A stretch of DNA of 64,000 bases from an uncultured Carboxylicivirga sp. (GTDB lineage: Bacteria; Bacteroidota; Bacteroidia; Bacteroidales; Marinilabiliaceae). The stretch spans positions 5,242,501 through 5,306,500 of the forward strand of contig NZ_OY764327.1 in the NCBI RefSeq assembly GCF_963668385.1, read 5' to 3'. Below the pieces are notes generated by a model. The model was not told the DNA's origin, made no database searches, and saw nothing but the letters and a program-made list of their open reading frames with translations. This document shows, piece after piece, positions 60,985 to 64,000 of the stretch; the stretch's first letter is position 1, and every line of letters starts with the position of its first letter. Position numbers and translations under genes: made by a program.

Positions 60985-61620
60985 CTATCTTCCTCCCTTG
61001 CCATTACCGGCTCCTCCAGAACCAGAGCCACTGGTATTTTCTGCTCCTTGTTGTTTAGCTTCTTGTTGAGCCTGTTGCTGAGCTTGTTTTTTTGTTTGCT
61101 GACGGGTACGTTCCTGAACGGCTGCTGCTGTTTCGCAATTATCGCTTTGTTGTATACGCTGACGAACTTGCTTTTTCTGCTCTGCTGACATACTATTTTG
61201 TAGTTGTTCGCGATTTTGTGATCGTACTTGTTTTTGAGTCTGAAGCATTTCTTTTTGCTCTTCAGATAAACAGTTCATTAAGGCTTCACGTTTTTGTTCG
61301 CGTGTCATTGATGCATTTTCTAAAATAGACATCTGGTCCTGAGAAAGTGTTTTCCTGAATTGTGCCCTGAATTGTTTAGCCTCTGCTTTATTCTGAGTCA
61401 TTAAAGCTTGCTGCTCATCGGTAAGAATAACTTGAATCTGGTCTTGCTTTTGATCTTTAAGTCGATCTTGTTGCTGATCTTTTAATTGATCCCCTGTGCC
61501 ATCTTTCAATTGTGTTTTAGTCCGATCTTTTATCGGGGTCTCTGTTTGGGCATTTACAACAGGTAGTGCTATCATTGCGCCCAAAATCATGGTTACGAAT
61601 ATTCGTGCGGTTGCTTTCAT
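60985..61620 (-). CDS. Gln/Lys-rich secreted protein
   Basis: The 211-residue protein has a signal peptide (cleavage after VVNA, residue 24), then KDRTKTQLKDGTGDQLKDQQ-type repeats, two helical segments with EEQKEMLQTQKQ and EQKKQVRQRIQQS, and a Gly-rich tail (GSGSGGAGNGKGGR). The repeated DxQKxxL helices resemble the CpxP/LTXXQ-like periplasmic proteins. Function unknown. Confidence 0.6.
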   Translation of the reverse strand: MKATARIFVTMILGAMIALPVVNAQTETPIKDRTKTQLKDGTGDQLKDQQQDRLKDQKQDQIQVILTDEQQALMTQNKAEAKQFRAQFRKTLSQDQMSILENASMTREQKREALMNCLSEEQKEMLQTQKQVRSQNREQLQNSMSAEQKKQVRQRIQQSDNCETAAAVQERTRQQTKKQAQQQAQQEAKQQGAENTSGSGSGGAGNGKGGR

Positions 61621-61726
61621 AACTTATTCTTTTTAGTTGATTATTGTTTTCGTTTCAATCAATAACCGCATCAAATAAGTTATACCCTACCTCGAAAGAA
61701 TATTTTTTGATAAGGGGATACAAAAA

Positions 61727-61754
61727 ATCCCCACGAGACACACTTCGTGGGGAT
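61727..61754 (-). terminator. Intrinsic terminator of the efflux operon
   Basis: On the minus strand ATCCCCACGA pairs with TCGTGGGGAT across a short loop and is followed by TTTTTT, about 50 bp after the TolC-like gene stop. Confidence 0.9.
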
Positions 61755-61806
61755 CCTCCTGTCCGCTGACAGGTAAACTACATCAACTATCAAAAAAGAC
61801 AAAACT

Positions 61807-63240
61807 CTAATTAGAGCCTCCGCCTAATGCTTTATAAAGACTAACACAATAGTTTAATTGCTCCAACTTATCGCTTACACGATTTAGCTGAGCGGTTAAC
61901 AAACTACGTTGTGCTGTTAATACTTCCAGGTAATTAGCTTCACCAGCCATTAGCAATTCATTTGTAAAATCAACTGCTGTAGTTAACGAAGCTATTTGCT
62001 TACTGCGTAATTCATTTTTGGCAAGCGATGCTTTAAAACCAAACAATACATCCGACACTTCTTGTCCTGCACCTAATAACACACTCTCGAAATTAAGAGC
62101 AGCTTCGCGCTGTTGCGACTTAGCAATCTCGAGATTACTTCTTAATTGTCGTTTATTAAATATAGGTTGAGTAATACCTCCTATAATATTAGCCGCAATA
62201 TTTTCGGGGCTAAAGAAATTAGAAAAAGTAGTGGCTGAATAACCAATTGATCCGCTACTAATGGTAAACGAAGGGTACAAACTAGCCTGTGCAGCATTGG
62301 TTAATTCGTAAGCCATCCGAAACGACAATTCAGCTTGTTTCACATCAGGTCGTTTCGATAAAAGTTGCGAAGGCACACCATATTCCAATTCGCCAGGTAC
62401 TTCCTGATTATCAAGAGTACTTCGCTGTATGTCACCCGGCCTTCGGCCTAACAATACACACAAGGAATTTTCAATTTCTCGAATTTGTCTTTCCAATTCA
62501 GGCACAGATAACTGAGTACTATACAATAGAGCTTTATTCTGTTCCACTGCTGCACCGTTTTGCATTCCGGCCTCTTTCATTGCCTCCATTGCCTCGGTAT
62601 TCTGAATTAAAAGCTCAATGGTTTCCTTAGTTATTTTTAATTGTTCATCTAAAGCAATTAAACTGTAATAGTAACTTGCGATACCTGCCACCAGGTTGGT
62701 TTGTACTAATCGGGCATACTCCTGACTATTTAAATAAGAAGCCAACTGCGCTTTTTTACGACTATTCAGCTTACCCCAAATATCTATTTCCCAAGATGTT
62801 GTTAATCCTAAAGTAATGTTGTTTCTACCTTCGTATCCTAACACATCTCTTCCTCTATCACCAGAACTAATCCTAGCATGATCAACCTGACCAGCTACTC
62901 CTAATGTAGGATATAAAGCGGCCTTAGCCATTTTCAGATTCGACTGGGCCTGATTAATTCTTTCGGCAGCAACTTTCAGATCAAGGTTATTATTCAAACC
63001 TTCCTGTATCAAACTCTTTAACTGATCGTCGGTAAAATACTCACTCCAATTCAAACTAGCGATAGAACTTGTATCTTCCGAAGCTTCATCGGTGCGGTAC
63101 AAACCGGAGGTATCAGTATTTAATTCCCCCAGGTTTTTACCGCTTTTACAACCGGTGTGTGCCAGACTAACCCAAACTAAAAAGCCTGGCAACACCACGT
63201 ATTTGTATATTTTGTTTCGCATTCTGTTATTCTTTTTCAT
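61807..63240 (-). CDS. TolC/NodT-type outer-membrane efflux lipoprotein
   Basis: The 477-residue protein has a lipoprotein signal (LAHTGC, Cys31) and the OprM/NodT pattern: LIQEGLNNNLDLKVAAERI, AQSNLKMAKAALYPTLGVAG, WEIDIWGKLNSRKKAQLASY, then CVLLGRRPG and LSKRPDVKQAELSF, and a second half with AAQASLYPSFTISSG. It forms the outer-membrane channel of a tripartite RND pump. Its start overlaps the end of the RND gene by 14 bp, so the two are translationally coupled. Confidence 0.95.
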   Translation of the reverse strand: MKKNNRMRNKIYKYVVLPGFLVWVSLAHTGCKSGKNLGELNTDTSGLYRTDEASEDTSSIASLNWSEYFTDDQLKSLIQEGLNNNLDLKVAAERINQAQSNLKMAKAALYPTLGVAGQVDHARISSGDRGRDVLGYEGRNNITLGLTTSWEIDIWGKLNSRKKAQLASYLNSQEYARLVQTNLVAGIASYYYSLIALDEQLKITKETIELLIQNTEAMEAMKEAGMQNGAAVEQNKALLYSTQLSVPELERQIREIENSLCVLLGRRPGDIQRSTLDNQEVPGELEYGVPSQLLSKRPDVKQAELSFRMAYELTNAAQASLYPSFTISSGSIGYSATTFSNFFSPENIAANIIGGITQPIFNKRQLRSNLEIAKSQQREAALNFESVLLGAGQEVSDVLFGFKASLAKNELRSKQIASLTTAVDFTNELLMAGEANYLEVLTAQRSLLTAQLNRVSDKLEQLNYCVSLYKALGGGSN

Positions 63241-64000
63241 GATTGTCGGTACTTAGGTCAGCTACAAATGCTTTTTTACTCACCTTTTCCTGCAAACTTT
63301 GGAATAATATAAACAGGGTTGGAATAACAATAATTCCAATAAGTGTTCCGATTAACATACCCCCAATTGCACTAATACCAATTGATTTATTACCAATAGC
63401 ACCAGCTCCTTTTGCCACAGCCAATGGAAGTAATCCAAAGATAAACGCAAACGAAGTCATTAAAATAGGACGTAAACGAGCTACAGCACCACTCACGGCA
63501 GCTTTCACAATATCCATTCCTTGTTTACGCCGCTGAAGAGCATACTCCACAATCAGAATGGCATTTTTGGCCAGCAGTCCTATAAGCATAATGAGCGATA
63601 TCTGAACATAGATGTTATTTACAATACCACTACCGTTCATCATAGATAGGAAGATGAAGATAAATACACCCGCCAAACCTACAGGAAGTGAGAAGATAAC
63701 AGCCAATGGCAACAAATAACTTTCGTACAAGGCCGATAGCAACAGATATACAAACACCAAACACAACAAGAAGATAATAGCTGTTTGACTACTACTATTC
63801 ACTTCCTCGCGTGTCATACCCGAAAAGTCATATCCATAACCGGTTGGCAATTCAGTTTCACGAATGGCATTCAATACATCCCCCGAACTATATCCTTCCA
63901 TATAGTTAGGTATGATGGTTACATCCATACTGGTAAATAAGTTAAATCGGGTAAGAGCTTGTGGACCGGTAACATCATTTATCTTAATAAACTCGGTTAT
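63227..64000 (-). CDS. RND efflux transporter, C-terminal part (cut by window edge)
   Basis: The frame is open to the right edge (the ATG at 63928 is internal), giving 257 residues with the C-terminal half of an AcrB/HAE1-type permease: NAIRETELPTGYGYDFSGMT, LLCLVFVYLLLSALYESYL, QISLIMLIGLLAKNAILIVE and VARLRPILMTSFAFIFGLLP. Helices VII-XII are visible. It pumps hydrophobic compounds out using the proton gradient. Confidence 0.95.
   Translation of the reverse strand: MTEFIKINDVTGPQALTRFNLFTSMDVTIIPNYMEGYSSGDVLNAIRETELPTGYGYDFSGMTREEVNSSSQTAIIFLLCLVFVYLLLSALYESYLLPLAVIFSLPVGLAGVFIFIFLSMMNGSGIVNNIYVQISLIMLIGLLAKNAILIVEYALQRRKQGMDIVKAAVSGAVARLRPILMTSFAFIFGLLPLAVAKGAGAIGNKSIGISAIGGMLIGTLIGIIVIPTLFILFQSLQEKVSKKAFVADLSTDNHEKE

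Overview
The window comes from a Bacteroidota genome, most likely a marine or anaerobic member of the Marinilabiliales/Bacteroidales. This is inferred from the NVEALA-like exported peptide, 6-bladed beta-propeller and DUF1573 families, DUF4248-like proteins, an IS66-family transposase, a NodT-type RND efflux pair, the low G+C content and the near absence of Shine-Dalgarno sequences. No rRNA or tRNA gene was seen.

Region by region: (1) 1-800, the 3' part of an IS66 transposase. (2) 0.8-14.2 kb, two minus-strand gene blocks for exported peptides and envelope glycans: thioredoxin-like protein, beta-propeller lipoprotein and NVEALA-like Gly/Ser-rich peptide; then three polytopic GT-C-like proteins, a GH2 beta-galactosidase lipoprotein, a polyprenyl-phosphate-sugar-synthase-like GT2, a dedicated signal peptidase I, an FAD amine-oxidase-like protein, a DUF1573 protein and a Ser/Thr/Asp-rich exported peptide. 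A TPR-HTH regulator reads away from this block. (3) 16.6-32.4 kb, a compact module resembling the virion genes of a non-tailed, membrane-containing virus: beta-helix/fibre-like protein, P5-like lysozyme, several small proteins with one membrane segment, beta-rich candidates for capsid proteins including one with an arginine-rich arm, and a transglutaminase/LEA-like membrane protein. No portal, terminase, tail or tape-measure gene is visible. A controller-methyltransferase-nuclease restriction-modification operon follows. The module is bracketed by two inverted paralogous copies of a DUF4248-like plus HPD J-domain gene pair with matching leaders. (4) 32.4-40.7 kb, a sensory block: REC-kinase hybrid, decayed cheW, orphan chemoreceptor, NtrC-type regulator and its PAS/GAF kinase. 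(5) 40.9-48.4 kb, a replication/regulation module: Rpn-like nuclease, an iteron-like candidate origin, CHC2-Toprim primase-helicase, P22-type antirepressor-like protein, DUF4406-like protein, small HTH protein and an operator array. (6) 48.8-53.8 kb, loosely packed hypothetical genes and dispersed repeats. (7) 53.9-64 kb, chromosomal genes: RluA-type pseudouridine synthase, YkgJ-like protein, zinc ribbon protein, a binding-protein/histidine-kinase fusion, a beta-barrel protein, a Gln-rich secreted protein and an RND efflux system cut by the right edge.

Modules 3 and 5 could be the structural and replication halves of one provirus of about 32 kb, with the sensory block between them, or two independent insertions. 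The sequence alone does not settle this. No integrase is visible in either. The most unusual features are the inverted paralogous gene pairs closing the structural module, the tailless virion gene set with restriction-modification cargo, the repeat-rich candidate origin, and the exported-peptide/glycosylation gene block.
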